29,640 nt of DNA from an uncultured Clostridia bacterium (GCA_937894955.1 CALAXO010000179.1:1-29640); one strand, 5' to 3'. Shown: positions 7,911 to 16,108, numbered from the stretch's first letter. The notes: generated by a model from the letters alone, not told the origin. Translations and numbers: made by a program.

Positions 7911-9182
7911 ATGGACAACAGTATTCACAACGATGAGCAGATTGTGCAGCGACAGGTGATCAAAAAGTATAACGGCGCACGGCCGTGGCAGGTTGCGGTT
8001 TTGATGCTGATGAGTGCGGCGGTTGCGGCTTTGGTGCTTTTTGTGGCTCTGCTCGGCGGAAAAGGTAGATATCGGCTGATAGACGGCGGAGCAAAATATG
8101 ACTCATCCCTTATCAGCACGCTCCTGAGTGAAATAGATAAGTACTATTATTTTCACGATGATGCGCCGGACACTGAAAAACTGCTTGAAGATGCAGCACA
8201 TGATATCGTTAACTCGATTGGCGATCCTTACGCAGCGTATTATACCAATGAAGAATACGAAGCGTTTGAAAACTCTATCAACGGCAGTTACAAGGGCATT
8301 GGTGTACTGCTTGGCGTGACGGACGGAAACGGTGCAGAGATAGTTCGTGTTTATGAAGGGAATCCCGCAGCGAAAGCAGGTATACAGGAAGGCGACACAG
8401 TCATTGCAGTTGACGGAAAATCAACTTTGGGGCTTCCTCATGAAGAAGTCAGTGATTTAATCAGCGGTTTGGACGGCACGACCGTTACACTTACGATTAA
8501 GCGCGGAGAAGAAACCCTTGAAATTGACGTCGAGCGCGGCGACGTATATATTAAGCGTGTTTATACTGAAATCCCGGAAAACAATATTGGTTATATCCGA
8601 ATTGAATCGTTTACCGGCAATGCTGTCGAAGAGTTTAACGAAGGCCTTGACGGTTTGCTTGCGCAGGGTATTGAGTCGCTGATCATCGATTTGCGAAACA
8701 ATCCCGGAGGTTCGCTGGATGTTGTTGTTGCAATTTGCGACCGCATTTTGCCCGAATGCACAATTACAACCCTTGAAGGAAAGCTTGTTGATCCTCCGCA
8801 AAGCTTTGAATCAACGGCGGAGCAGTCACTGGAGATTCCATATGCTGTTTTGATTAATGAAAACTCCGCATCCTCAAGTGAGATTTTCGCTTCCGCCGTT
8901 CAGGACAACAAATGCGCTGCGCTGATAGGCAAAAAAACGTACGGCAAGGGTATTGTGCAGTCAAGCTGGCCACTGCAGAACGGTCAGGGGTATATAAAAC
9001 TCACAACCGATGTTTATCGCACACCGAACGGCAAGCTTATTCATGAAATCGGAGTTGCACCGGACATTGAGGTTGAACAAGATGCTGAGCTTGTAAATTA
9101 CGATATCTTTTTCATTATGCGCGATTTTGCGGATCGGGATTTGCAGCTGAAAGCAGCGATCGATTATCTTAACAATAAGTAA
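7911..9182 (+). CDS. S41 family C-terminal processing protease with PDZ domain
   Basis: A 423-residue membrane-anchored, outward-facing serine protease of the CtpA/CtpB/Prc family. Layout: cytoplasmic N-terminus, one transmembrane helix (28-48), helical domain with the DPYAAYY motif (105-111), PDZ domain (about 118-208) and peptidase core. The catalytic serine lies in NSASSSE (318-324) and the lysine in YGKG (Lys346), with the conserved NNPGG at 263-267. CtpB-type members in spore formers cleave SpoIVFA during sporulation, while others process envelope proteins; sequence alone does not choose. The start at 7911 is the only reasonable ATG, although AAGG abuts it, so the site is not ideal. Probably cotranscribed with the TtcA-like gene. 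Confidence 0.93.
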   Translation: MDNSIHNDEQIVQRQVIKKYNGARPWQVAVLMLMSAAVAALVLFVALLGGKGRYRLIDGGAKYDSSLISTLLSEIDKYYYFHDDAPDTEKLLEDAAHDIVNSIGDPYAAYYTNEEYEAFENSINGSYKGIGVLLGVTDGNGAEIVRVYEGNPAAKAGIQEGDTVIAVDGKSTLGLPHEEVSDLISGLDGTTVTLTIKRGEETLEIDVERGDVYIKRVYTEIPENNIGYIRIESFTGNAVEEFNEGLDGLLAQGIESLIIDLRNNPGGSLDVVVAICDRILPECTITTLEGKLVDPPQSFESTAEQSLEIPYAVLINENSASSSEIFASAVQDNKCAALIGKKTYGKGIVQSSWPLQNGQGYIKLTTDVYRTPNGKLIHEIGVAPDIEVEQDAELVNYDIFFIMRDFADRDLQLKAAIDYLNNK

Positions 9183-9212
9183 AAAAACGACACAGAACGG
9201 CAAAAGACGTAA

Positions 9213-9241
9213 TTTACATCTTCTTCCGTTTATGGTATACT
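9213..9241 (+). promoter_or_regulatory. Strong sigma-A promoter (extended -10) of the alpha/beta hydrolase
   Basis: TTTACA and TATACT are exactly 17 bases apart, and the -10 is preceded by TGG, giving an extended -10 (TGnTATACT). It sits just after the protease stop codon, so the hydrolase has its own transcript. Confidence 0.78.
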
Positions 9242-9284
9242 TTCGAGGTAAATCGAAAGGAGGGCTCTTTCGCGGCGGGAGCTT

Positions 9285-10016
9285 ATGCTTCGACAAGAAA
9301 AACCATCAATAAATATGGCAGAATTCATTCACGGCAATCAATCAATTCACTACGAACTGGTCGGGGTGCGGGAGTTCAGGCTTCGGACTCCGGTTTTGTT
9401 GCTGCACGGCAATGGTGAAGATATGCATATCTTCGATAACATGATAGCACCGCTTCTCGGCGCAAAGGGCTTTGTGCTTATGGACAGCAGAATGCAGGGG
9501 GAGTCATTTTCACTTGACGGCGGAAGGGAAATATCGTATTCCGCAATGGCGGATGATGCCGCTGCATTGATGGACGCACTCGGAATCAATGAATACGATA
9601 TCGTCGGTTATTCCGACGGTGGGATTATTGCGCTGCTTATGGCAATAAAAAGTCTCAAGGTTCGAAGATTTTTCACGATAGGCGCGAATACAGATCCATC
9701 CGGGTTGACTGCAAAGGCGGTTCGGGAAATAAAGACTGCATTGCGGCGGGCAAATCACAAGGGTGATGAGCGTACTGCAGCGTTGCTTTCAATGATGCTG
9801 AACGAACCGCACATAACTTCGAACCAGCTTGCCGGCATTATTGCAGAGGCAACGATTATACTCGGCAAAAAGGACACGGTCATCGACAGAAAGCATTCCG
9901 AACGAATCGCAGATGCCATTCCGCACGGCACTCATATTTTGATTGAAGGCGCGGGGCATGATGTTCCCGTAACGCATCCGGGAGTATTATCCGACCTTGT
10001 GCGCACACTGTTGTAG
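9285..10016 (+). CDS. Alpha/beta hydrolase
   Basis: A 243-residue cytoplasmic alpha/beta hydrolase of the lysophospholipase/esterase type; the substrate is unknown. Seen: the oxyanion-hole HGNGED (41-46), the nucleophile elbow GYSDGG with Ser110, an acidic residue at Asp197 (GKKDTV) and the catalytic His225 (GAGHD). No signal peptide or membrane helix. Start is uncertain: the ATG at 9285 has GGGAG only a few bases away, while a better AAAGGAGG lies about 20 bases upstream; MAEFIHG at 9315 is an alternative that fits the conserved fold better but has no ribosome binding site. The gene has its own strong promoter and a downstream terminator, so it is a single-gene unit. Confidence 0.87.
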   Translation: MLRQEKPSINMAEFIHGNQSIHYELVGVREFRLRTPVLLLHGNGEDMHIFDNMIAPLLGAKGFVLMDSRMQGESFSLDGGREISYSAMADDAAALMDALGINEYDIVGYSDGGIIALLMAIKSLKVRRFFTIGANTDPSGLTAKAVREIKTALRRANHKGDERTAALLSMMLNEPHITSNQLAGIIAEATIILGKKDTVIDRKHSERIADAIPHGTHILIEGAGHDVPVTHPGVLSDLVRTLL

Positions 10017-10164
10017 CAGCCAAACCGCCAATTTATGAAAGAATAAGTTTTTTAAAAAAAATCCAAAAACAGGCAACCAAAAAGCGCGTTCATGCGTTAT
10101 ATAAGCAGAAGAGGAACGGCAAGGGGTTCCGATTCATGAGTTTCCTTCCTGTTTTGTTTTGTTG
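10017..10164 (+). other. Long 3' untranslated region after the hydrolase
   Basis: No ORF. The stretch contains A-runs (10048-10080), a small GGAAC/GTTCC stem (10113-10130) and a T-rich lead-in to the terminator. It could be simply a long 3' end or a small RNA; no convincing promoter was found inside it. Confidence 0.4.
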
Positions 10165-10204
10165 GTGCAAAAGACCGTGCGCAACGGTCTTTTGCACTTT
10201 TATT
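10165..10204 (+). terminator. Rho-independent terminator, perfect 14-bp stem
   Basis: GTGCAAAAGACCGT at 10165-10178 pairs perfectly with 10184-10197 across a five-base loop and is followed by TTTT. It lies about 150 bases after the hydrolase stop and just before the GNAT promoter. Confidence 0.9.
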
Positions 10205-10242
10205 ACTTTGAATCAATAAATGCAAACGCAAATTGATATATC

Positions 10243-10271
10243 TTGACAAAAAAGAAAAAACAGGGTATCAT
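10243..10271 (+). promoter_or_regulatory. Sigma-A promoter of the GNAT gene
   Basis: A perfect TTGACA and TATCAT are 17 bases apart. The promoter lies inside the upstream extension of the open frame (10233-10304), which rules out the longer protein and supports the start at 10305. Confidence 0.88.
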
Positions 10272-10304
10272 TTATTAAAAACATTCCCGAAAGGCGAATT
10301 GGAT

Positions 10305-10742
10305 ATGATACGAAAACTTACAGCGAAAGATAAAAATATATTCATGGAAATGACGAACGAGTTTTACTCTTCGACAGCAGTCATGCAACCAATACCTGCA
10401 AAAAACCGCAGCGCGATGTTTGATGAGTTGATGCGGTCGGATGTTTATGCGGAGTGTTTTATGCTCGAATGCGAGGATGGCACACCGGCAGGTTATGTGT
10501 TGACAGCAAAGACTTTTTCACAGGAAGCCGGTGGGCTTGTTGTTTGGCTTGAAGAAGGATACATTCGTGAACCGTATCGTTCAATGGGTTTGATGTCTGA
10601 GTTTTTTCTCTACATTGAGCAGCATTGTCCTGCCGCAAGGTACAGGCTTGAAGTTGAACCGGGTAACCCGCGTGCAATTGCACTGTATGAACGCAGAGGC
10701 TTTCGCTCCATTCCGTATCTTCAGATGATAAAAGGCGATTGA
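10305..10742 (+). CDS. GNAT family N-acetyltransferase
   Basis: A 145-residue acetyl-CoA-dependent acetyltransferase of the GNAT fold; the acceptor is unknown. Seen: an N-terminal MIRKLTAKDKNIF strand-helix start typical of RimI-like GNATs, the core strand VVWLEEGYIREPYRSMGLMS, which corresponds to motif A (the acetyl-CoA loop, normally Q/RxxGxG/A and here RSMGLMS), then the closing VEPGNPRAIALYERRGF motif B. The start at 10305 is fixed by GAAAGG about ten bases upstream and by the promoter lying immediately before it. Single-gene transcript ending at the hairpin at 10775. Confidence 0.88.
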   Translation: MIRKLTAKDKNIFMEMTNEFYSSTAVMQPIPAKNRSAMFDELMRSDVYAECFMLECEDGTPAGYVLTAKTFSQEAGGLVVWLEEGYIREPYRSMGLMSEFFLYIEQHCPAARYRLEVEPGNPRAIALYERRGFRSIPYLQMIKGD

Positions 10743-10774
10743 GGACAAAACGGATTAAAAACTAAGTGAAAACT

Positions 10775-10811
10775 AAAGGATATTCATCCGTGAGTGTGAA
10801 TATCCTTTTTG
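10775..10811. terminator. Bidirectional terminator between GNAT and M18 aminopeptidase
   Basis: AAAGGATATTCA at 10775-10786 pairs perfectly with 10797-10808, a 12-bp stem with a 10-base loop. It is followed by T's on the plus strand, and on the minus strand the stem ends in TTT followed by a T-rich stretch. It lies between two convergent genes. Confidence 0.85.
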
Positions 10812-10842
10812 CTTCCGCCTGAATGAAAATTGAAATCAATGG

Positions 10843-12138
10843 TTATTCTTCGGAAAAATAGTGAGCAACCAGTTCGTTGAGTGAATCTTGGTCGCGGACG
10901 CCCATGGTTTCGCGGCAGGAATGCATTGCAAGCATGGGAACGCCGACATCGGCTGTACTAATGCCGAGTTGGCTTGCAGCAAAAGAGCCGAGTGTTCCGC
11001 CGCCGCGCAGATCGGGACGGTTCATAAACCGCTGATAGGGAATACTGTATTTTGCGCAAATGCCTTCAATCATGCCTATGCCGACGGCTTCGGTTGCATA
11101 ACGCTGTTCGTAATTCATTTTCAGCGCTGCACCTTTGTTCATTACGGCATTGCAGGAAGCATCGGAAAGCTCTGCATGGTTGGGGTGCTTTGCGTGTGCA
11201 ACATCACAGGAAAGCATGAATCCGGATGCGAGAGAATCGATATATTCGCTGCGGGAGGCACCGAGAGCACAGGCGATTTTTTCAAGCATCAAGCCGAGAG
11301 TTGCACTGTCAGCTCCCTGCTTTGTTCCGGAGCCGACTTCTTCATTGTCGAAAAGCACCGCAGCCGTAATGCCGTGGGCACGGTTGCAGTTAACAATTCC
11401 GTAAAGCACTGCAAATGCAGATGTGATGTTGTCAAGCCGAGGCGAGGTGAGGAAATCCTCATCAAAGCCGCAGAGCACGGGCTTTTCGGCGTTGTAAATG
11501 CAGAGATCGTAGCTCAGAATCTGATCCGGAGCGACTCCTGCCAATTCTGCAAGCTTGGCTGAAAAATATCCGTCCTTGTTGAAATCCTGTTCAACAGACT
11601 TGCAAATCGGGAGCATGTCTTTGTTGGGATTCAATTCAACGCCCTTATTAACACTGCGGTTCATGTGAATTGCAAGGTTGGGAATCGTGAGGATCGGCTT
11701 TTTGAAATCTATAAGGCGACGCTCGGGAGCAAGCACGTTGTCACTCTTAAGCGTGACAATGCCGGCAGCGGAGAGCGGTCTGTCAAGCCATGTGTTGTGA
11801 ATCATTCCGCCGTAAGGTTCGATGCTGAGCTTTGCGCAGCCTCCTGAGATTTGTTCGGGATTTGGCTTGATATAATAACAGGGCCAGTCAACATGACATG
11901 CTGCAAGACGAAAGTCTTCACCGGGTACATATTCGCAGCCGATATGAAATGCAATAAGCATGGTGCCAAAGCACTTTACATAGTAGTTTCCGCCTTTTTC
12001 AAGTTTCCATGGCTTATTTTGTTCCAACGCCGTAAACCCGGATTCGTCCATGAGTCGAATTGCCTCCGCAGTCGTATGATAGGGTGAAACGGATTTTTCA
12101 AGAAATGAAATGAGATCCGCTGTGTTATTCTTAATCAT
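10843..12138 (-). CDS. M18 family aminopeptidase
   Basis: A 431-residue cytoplasmic, cobalt- or zinc-dependent aminopeptidase that releases N-terminal residues from peptides. The dinuclear metal ligands are visible: His82 and nearby Asp84 (ACHVDWP), Asp236 (PRLDN), Glu266/Glu267 (DNEEVGS), Asp312 (CDVAHA) and His406 (AMHSCRE). In most M18 enzymes the first motif reads SHTDSP; the CHVDWP version here is a divergent form that keeps the ligands. AGAAAGGAG precedes two in-frame ATGs, at 12144 (4-base gap) and 12138 (10-base gap); I use 12138, and the two-residue difference is immaterial. It has its own consensus promoter at 12240-12268 and ends at the shared terminator. Confidence 0.92.
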   Translation of the reverse strand: MIKNNTADLISFLEKSVSPYHTTAEAIRLMDESGFTALEQNKPWKLEKGGNYYVKCFGTMLIAFHIGCEYVPGEDFRLAACHVDWPCYYIKPNPEQISGGCAKLSIEPYGGMIHNTWLDRPLSAAGIVTLKSDNVLAPERRLIDFKKPILTIPNLAIHMNRSVNKGVELNPNKDMLPICKSVEQDFNKDGYFSAKLAELAGVAPDQILSYDLCIYNAEKPVLCGFDEDFLTSPRLDNITSAFAVLYGIVNCNRAHGITAAVLFDNEEVGSGTKQGADSATLGLMLEKIACALGASRSEYIDSLASGFMLSCDVAHAKHPNHAELSDASCNAVMNKGAALKMNYEQRYATEAVGIGMIEGICAKYSIPYQRFMNRPDLRGGGTLGSFAASQLGISTADVGVPMLAMHSCRETMGVRDQDSLNELVAHYFSEE

Positions 12139-12239
12139 TATCATTTTTCTCCTTTCTGTAGAATAACTTTGCAAAAATTCAACAAAGGCAGACGAAAGCC
12201 TGTCCGTAGTGCAATTATCGCATTTTCGTATTCGTTATA

Positions 12240-12268
12240 ATTATAGCGCCGATATGCGTCGCTGTCAA
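12240..12268 (-). promoter_or_regulatory. Consensus sigma-A promoter of the M18 aminopeptidase
   Basis: On the minus strand a perfect TTGACA (12268-12263) and a perfect TATAAT (12245-12240) are separated by exactly 17 bases, about 100 bases upstream of the gene. This is the best promoter in the window and implies high constitutive expression. Confidence 0.9.
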
Positions 12269-12556
12269 ACAATTTTATCCATCGTTTTTTTCAAAAAAAT
12301 ACCTGTTATAGCTTCGCCGAAAACGGACAAATTAAGACTGCACGCCGCACGAAGCGACAGAATTCGGCACAGTGCTGAATGATTGCAGCTGGTACCGGCA
12401 CAGCCGTTGAATTTTGAAGTTGAACACTTTGAATGCATCGACGAATGCGAAACCCAAGCCGGAATTTCGTGCACGTGATTATATAACGTCCGCTTTAAAA
12501 TGCAACTGAGAAGAAAGGCTTTTGAAGCGGGCGGCAATGAACGGAGGTGAAAACTT
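12269..12556. other. Intergenic region upstream of the spore protein genes
   Basis: No gene seen; the open frames here are unsupported. A forespore sigma-G promoter is expected before the SASP genes, but I could not find a convincing match to its consensus. Confidence 0.4.
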
Positions 12557-12754
12557 ATGGCACGGAGCAATCGTGTTGCAGTTCCCGAGGCGAAGCAGTC
12601 GCTGAAGAACTTCAAAACCGAGGTCGCTGACTCGATGAATATAACCCTTAACGATGGTTATAACGGCGATATTTCCGCCCGCGATGCAGGCAGGATCGGC
12701 GGCCGGATGGTTAAACGTATGATCGAATACGCTGAAAACAATATGCATAAATAA
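12557..12754 (+). CDS. Small acid-soluble spore protein, alpha/beta type (copy 1)
   Basis: A 65-residue SASP that coats and protects spore DNA from UV and heat, holding it in an A-like form, and is degraded at germination by the GPR protease. Seen: PEAKQSLKNFKTEVADSMNI, with TEVA at the position of the GPR cleavage site, then the conserved helix block GYNGDISARDAGRIGG and MVKRMIEYAE. This is the clostridial form of the family. GGAGGTG lies seven bases before the ATG. The second copy starts 47 bases downstream, and the pair is probably one transcript. Expression is expected in the forespore under sigma-G. Confidence 0.95.
   Translation: MARSNRVAVPEAKQSLKNFKTEVADSMNITLNDGYNGDISARDAGRIGGRMVKRMIEYAENNMHK
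12662..12704 (+). repeat. Direct repeat within SASP genes, unit 1
   Basis: This 43-base stretch is identical to 12898-12940 and encodes NGDISARDAGRIGG in both genes, so the third codon positions are also unchanged. Confidence 0.9.
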
Positions 12755-12801
12755 CAACAAAAGTGAATTATATCGAACAAAATCTGAAAGGAGATTTTAC
12801 G

Positions 12802-13008
12802 ATGACCAGTAGCAATTCCAGAGAAATGAAGCAGAAACTCTCAGGTTTCAAGACCGAGGTTGCAAATTCCATGAACATCAGCCTTAACCAGGGCTACAAC
12901 GGCGATATTTCCGCCCGCGATGCAGGCAGGATCGGCGGCCAGATGGTTAAGCGCATGATCGAGTATGCCGAGCGTAATATGAACGGCGGCAGCAACATGA
13001 TGAAGTAA
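12802..13008 (+). CDS. Small acid-soluble spore protein, alpha/beta type (copy 2)
   Basis: A 68-residue paralogue of the preceding SASP: EMKQKLSGFKTEVANSMNI, with the same TEVA protease site, then GYNGDISARDAGRIGG and MVKRMIEYAERNM, ending in a Gly/Ser/Met tail. The frame is open to 12763, but the start at 12802 is chosen because AAAGGAG sits eight bases before this ATG. A 43-base block is identical to copy 1, including silent positions, whereas the N-terminal thirds differ, which suggests recent duplication or gene conversion. Transcription probably ends at the hairpin at 13158. Confidence 0.95.
   Translation: MTSSNSREMKQKLSGFKTEVANSMNISLNQGYNGDISARDAGRIGGQMVKRMIEYAERNMNGGSNMMK
12898..12940 (+). 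repeat. Direct repeat within SASP genes, unit 2
   Basis: Second copy of the 43-base identical block, 236 bases downstream of the first. It could support unequal recombination or gene conversion between the two spore protein genes. Confidence 0.9.
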
Positions 13009-13045
13009 GTCGGAATGACATGAATCATTTCCGGTCGGATATAAT

Positions 13046-13157
13046 ACTGAGGGCGTGAAGCCTGTGAAGCACAGCCGACACTTTGCACGTTGCGGATTTG
13101 ATACACATGCATCATTTAATGCACAAGCGTTGCTTTGAAATAACAAAGCAATAACAA
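13046..13157 (+). ncRNA. Candidate structured RNA downstream of the SASP genes
   Basis: No ORF. A TATAAT at 13040-13045, with ATGACA 19 bases further upstream, is a possible promoter. Downstream come a CTGTG/CACAG mini-hairpin (about 13066-13078), a GCAT/ATGC stem and a perfect 8-bp hairpin TTGCTTTG/CAAAGCAA (13130-13151), then the terminator at 13158. This could be a small RNA of about 165 bases or simply the folded 3' end of the SASP mRNA. No known RNA family recognised. Confidence 0.3.
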
Positions 13158-13212
13158 AAGAACTCATCACTCGGATGCAAACCGTATCTGAGAGATGGGT
13201 TCTTAGGTTTTT
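13158..13212 (+). terminator. Long hairpin terminator after the SASP genes
   Basis: Arms 13158-13168 and 13194-13204 form 11 pairs including one G-T; after an A-A mismatch, 13170-13176 pairs with 13186-13192 across a nine-base loop. TTTTT follows after three bases. Confidence 0.75.
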
Positions 13213-13243
13213 GTATTATTCTTTCAGCAAACTATTTCAGAGT

Positions 13244-13654
13244 TCACTCAGCACTGCGCATTTTCAGAGCTGCCTGTTTTTCGGCAACTTTGCCCATAAA
13301 CTTATCGTTATTTATAATGAACCGTTCATGAACACCTTCTCCGACAGGGCCGAAATCATCATGCGCAATAACGTTGAAAATTAGCTTGCGCCCATCGATT
13401 TGGGCAAGCTCACATTCACATGTAACGGTGGATCCGACAGGGGATGCACTGGTATGCTTAATGTTCACAAGAGTGCCGACTGTGCCCGTCCCGGCATCAA
13501 GGAACGGCTGAACCGTTTCCGAGCAGGTGTATTCCATAAATGCAATAAGCGAGGGAGTTGCGTAAACGGGCAGCAACCCGCTCAACATATGTTCGGCGGT
13601 GTTTTCAGTTGTGACAACGACAGTTTTTTTGCCTTTGAGTCCGACTTGAAGCAT
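13244..13654 (-). CDS. Thioesterase, FlK-like hotdog fold
   Basis: A 136-residue hotdog-fold acyl-CoA thioesterase related to fluoroacetyl-CoA thioesterase FlK, a family widespread in Clostridia; the natural substrate is unknown. Seen: the N-terminal strand VVVTTENTA, the helix ATPSLIAFMEYTCSETV carrying the likely catalytic Thr43/Glu46, VGTLVNIKHTSASPVG with the likely His67, and FGPVGEGVHERFII near the end. ATG at 13654 with AAAGGA ten bases upstream. It follows ftsH on the same strand, but a strong terminator lies between, so it probably has its own weak promoter, which I could not define. Confidence 0.85.
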   Translation of the reverse strand: MLQVGLKGKKTVVVTTENTAEHMLSGLLPVYATPSLIAFMEYTCSETVQPFLDAGTGTVGTLVNIKHTSASPVGSTVTCECELAQIDGRKLIFNVIAHDDFGPVGEGVHERFIINNDKFMGKVAEKQAALKMRSAE

Positions 13655-13696
13655 GATAAAAAATTCCTTTCAACATAAGTTTTAATATACTAAACC

Positions 13697-13730
13697 ATAA
13701 AACGGAAAGGAACTGCGGCAGTTCCTTTCC
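13697..13730 (-). terminator. Terminator of ftsH, perfect 12-bp stem
   Basis: GGAAAGGAACTG (13704-13715) pairs perfectly with 13719-13730 across a three-base loop. On the minus strand it is followed by GTTTT, as expected for ending ftsH transcripts. Confidence 0.87.
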
Positions 13731-13774
13731 GATATGACGGCACCGGACGGTACACAGAGTTTTGATTTTAACCC

Positions 13775-15817
13775 TTACTCCTGAACTTTCTGAACGGGGG
13801 CGGGGGATTCGGCGGTGGGTTCGGATTCAGATTCGATCTGAGTCGGCTTTTTTTCGGGAAGCGGTTTATTCTCGAAAAGTGCCGTAAATTCCTCACCGGT
13901 TATCTGCTCTTTCTCTCTTAAAACGGCTGCAACGCGCTCAACGCCATCTCGATGTTCATCCAGAATCTTGAGTGCACGGTCGTTTTGTTCATCCATGATT
14001 CGACGAATTTCGCTGTCTATCTTTGCTGCAACATCTTCGGAGAAGTTGCGCGTGTGCCCCAAGCTCTTGCCGATGAATACCTCCTGTTCGCCCGCGAGAT
14101 AAACAGGGCCGATAACATCGCTCATGCCGTACTCCGTGACGATTTGACGTGCGATTTCTGTTGCTCGCATGAGATCGCTTTGTGAACCTGTGCTGACATC
14201 GCTCAGGAAGAGTGACTCCGCAGCGTGGCCGCCGAGAAATACGGCGATCATGTCAAGAAGCTTGTGCTTTGTGATATTTTCATATGTGTCTGAGGGCAGC
14301 ATTCTGGTGTAGCCTGCAGCACGACCGCGCGGTATGACAGAAACCTCATGAACGGGTTCGCCGTTCGGTGTGCAGTGCGCAACAACTGCATGACCGACTT
14401 CGTGATAAGTGACAACACGCATATTCTCATCGGAAACCACACGACTCTTTTTTTCGGGTCCGTAAAGAACGCGTTTGATAGCCTCATCAACATCGGCGGA
14501 AGAAATAGCTTTTTTGTTTTTTCTTACGGCGAGGATGGCGGCCTCATTCAGCATGTTTTCAAGATCGGCACCGGTGCAGCCGGGGGTCAGCTTTGCAATT
14601 TTTTCAAAGTCAACGTCCGGTTCAAAGGTCTTGTTTTTAGCATGAACGGCGATGATCTCCTTCCTGCCTTTAACGTCCGGATAGTTGACCGTGATGCGTC
14701 TGTCAAACCTGCCGGGACGGAGCAATGCGGGATCAAGAACATCAGGGCGATTGGTCGCCGCAATAACAATGATTCCCTGACTGTTGGAAAAACCATCCAT
14801 TTCAACAAGAAGCTGATTTAGGGTCTGCTCACGTTCATCGTGGCCGCCGCCAAGGCCTGCGCCTCTCTGTCTGCCGACAGCATCGATCTCGTCAATGAAA
14901 ATAATAGCGGGAGCGCAGCGTTTTGCGGTGCGGAAAAGATCACGCACGCGGCTTGCGCCGACACCGACATAAAGCTCGACGAATTCGGAACTGCTTATAG
15001 AGAAGAAGGGCACTTTAGCTTCACCGGCAACCGCTTTTGCAAGCAGTGTTTTGCCTGTGCCCGGAGGGCCGACAAGAAGAACGCCCTTGGGAATTCTCGC
15101 ACCCATTTCGGTAAATGCTTTCGGATTACGCAGGAAATCGACGATTTCACGCAGTTCCTGTTTTTCTTCGTCGGCTCCCGCAACATCTTCAAACGTGACA
15201 TTGTTGCCGAGTTCATCCGCCGTTTTGGCGCGGCTCTTGCCGAAATTCATGCCCTGCTTGTTGTTTGCACGATTCATAAAGAGAATAAATGCCAGGAGCA
15301 CGCCGCCGATGATAAGATAGGGGAGAAGCACAAGTATCCAGCTGACCTGAGGGGTAGGGTTAAGCTGACAATAGAAACCGTAGTCAAGCACGGTAACATT
15401 GTCTGCAATCAAACCGGAATTCGGGTATTTGCCTGCGATCAGGCTGGCCATTTCCTTCTGAAAGGCTTCGGCAGATTGAACCGTCACGCTGAAATCATAG
15501 GTTTTGCCTTTTTTGAACTTTTCAAGTTTTTTACTGAAATCTTCGCTGCTTTCGGATTCCCCGTTCGGCACATATAGGCCGTAGAGGGTTTCTTCGGTGA
15601 CCTGAACGGCAGCGATCTTCGAGTTCTCAAATCCGTTGGCAAAGTCATCGTAGCTGTCGGGCAAGCCTTCGCGCACGAGCTCGTAAAAATCGGTTGTTTT
15701 AAGCTCATCGGGCTTTTTGTTGACACTTTCGTTGCCGCCTGTTACGAAAATAACAAGCGCAGCAATGATCAGAACGTAGATGACTATTGTAAAATAGTTA
15801 AATTTTTTATTCTTCAA
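13775..15817 (-). CDS. ftsH: ATP-dependent zinc metalloprotease FtsH
   Basis: A 680-residue membrane AAA+ protease that degrades misfolded and regulatory membrane and cytosolic proteins as a hexamer. Layout: transmembrane helix 1 (8-27), an extracytoplasmic domain (28-158), helix 2 (160-181), AAA domain with Walker A GPPGTGKT (250-257), Walker B IIFIDE (305-310) and the arginine-finger region RPGRFDRR (367-374), then the protease domain with the zinc site HEVGH (472-476; most FtsH have HEAGH) and third ligand Asp548 (SQSDLM). The frame can be extended to a GTG at 15871, but that has no ribosome binding site; a TTG at 15817 with GAGGAGG five bases upstream begins MKNKKFNYFT, right before helix 1, and is chosen. 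The C-terminus is Pro/Glu/Ser-rich. Confidence 0.95.
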   Translation of the reverse strand: MKNKKFNYFTIVIYVLIIAALVIFVTGGNESVNKKPDELKTTDFYELVREGLPDSYDDFANGFENSKIAAVQVTEETLYGLYVPNGESESSEDFSKKLEKFKKGKTYDFSVTVQSAEAFQKEMASLIAGKYPNSGLIADNVTVLDYGFYCQLNPTPQVSWILVLLPYLIIGGVLLAFILFMNRANNKQGMNFGKSRAKTADELGNNVTFEDVAGADEEKQELREIVDFLRNPKAFTEMGARIPKGVLLVGPPGTGKTLLAKAVAGEAKVPFFSISSSEFVELYVGVGASRVRDLFRTAKRCAPAIIFIDEIDAVGRQRGAGLGGGHDEREQTLNQLLVEMDGFSNSQGIIVIAATNRPDVLDPALLRPGRFDRRITVNYPDVKGRKEIIAVHAKNKTFEPDVDFEKIAKLTPGCTGADLENMLNEAAILAVRKNKKAISSADVDEAIKRVLYGPEKKSRVVSDENMRVVTYHEVGHAVVAHCTPNGEPVHEVSVIPRGRAAGYTRMLPSDTYENITKHKLLDMIAVFLGGHAAESLFLSDVSTGSQSDLMRATEIARQIVTEYGMSDVIGPVYLAGEQEVFIGKSLGHTRNFSEDVAAKIDSEIRRIMDEQNDRALKILDEHRDGVERVAAVLREKEQITGEEFTALFENKPLPEKKPTQIESESEPTAESPAPVQKVQE

Positions 15818-15912
15818 TGCAGCCTCCTCGGTTGTATGATCCTGCAGCAAATCGAGGCTTTTCGGATGCACCGAACCGCGACGTTCCGAGCAGGGTTCAT
15901 TATGTCCTTATA

Positions 15913-15941
15913 ATGATACCACGAACTATAGTTTACCGCAA
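15913..15941 (-). promoter_or_regulatory. Candidate ftsH promoter with extended -10
   Basis: On the minus strand TTGCGG and TATCAT are 17 bases apart and the -10 carries an upstream TGG (extended -10). It lies about 95 bases before the TTG start. Confidence 0.5.
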
Positions 15942-16073
15942 ATATTTTTTTCCGAATCATACCCGGAAACATGTATTGATTGTGGCAGCTGTAGGGCAGG
16001 GGGTACAAATCGGGATTATTGGTGCATTTTGCGCGCCGGAAGCATTCGGAAATTTATATTTTGAAAACTCCTG

Positions 16074-16102
16074 TTGACGCGCCGCAAAAAAAATCCTATA
16101 AT
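16074..16102 (+). promoter_or_regulatory. Strong sigma-A promoter upstream of the ABC importer
   Basis: TTGACG and a perfect TATAAT are 17 bases apart. The predicted start of transcription is about 16109, leaving roughly 360 untranslated bases before the lipoprotein gene. Confidence 0.85.
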
Positions 16103-16108
16103 GCAGGT

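Noticed and set aside
14840..15577. 245-residue plus-strand open frame
   Set aside because: Entirely antisense to the conserved AAA part of ftsH, with no ribosome binding site or family resemblance.
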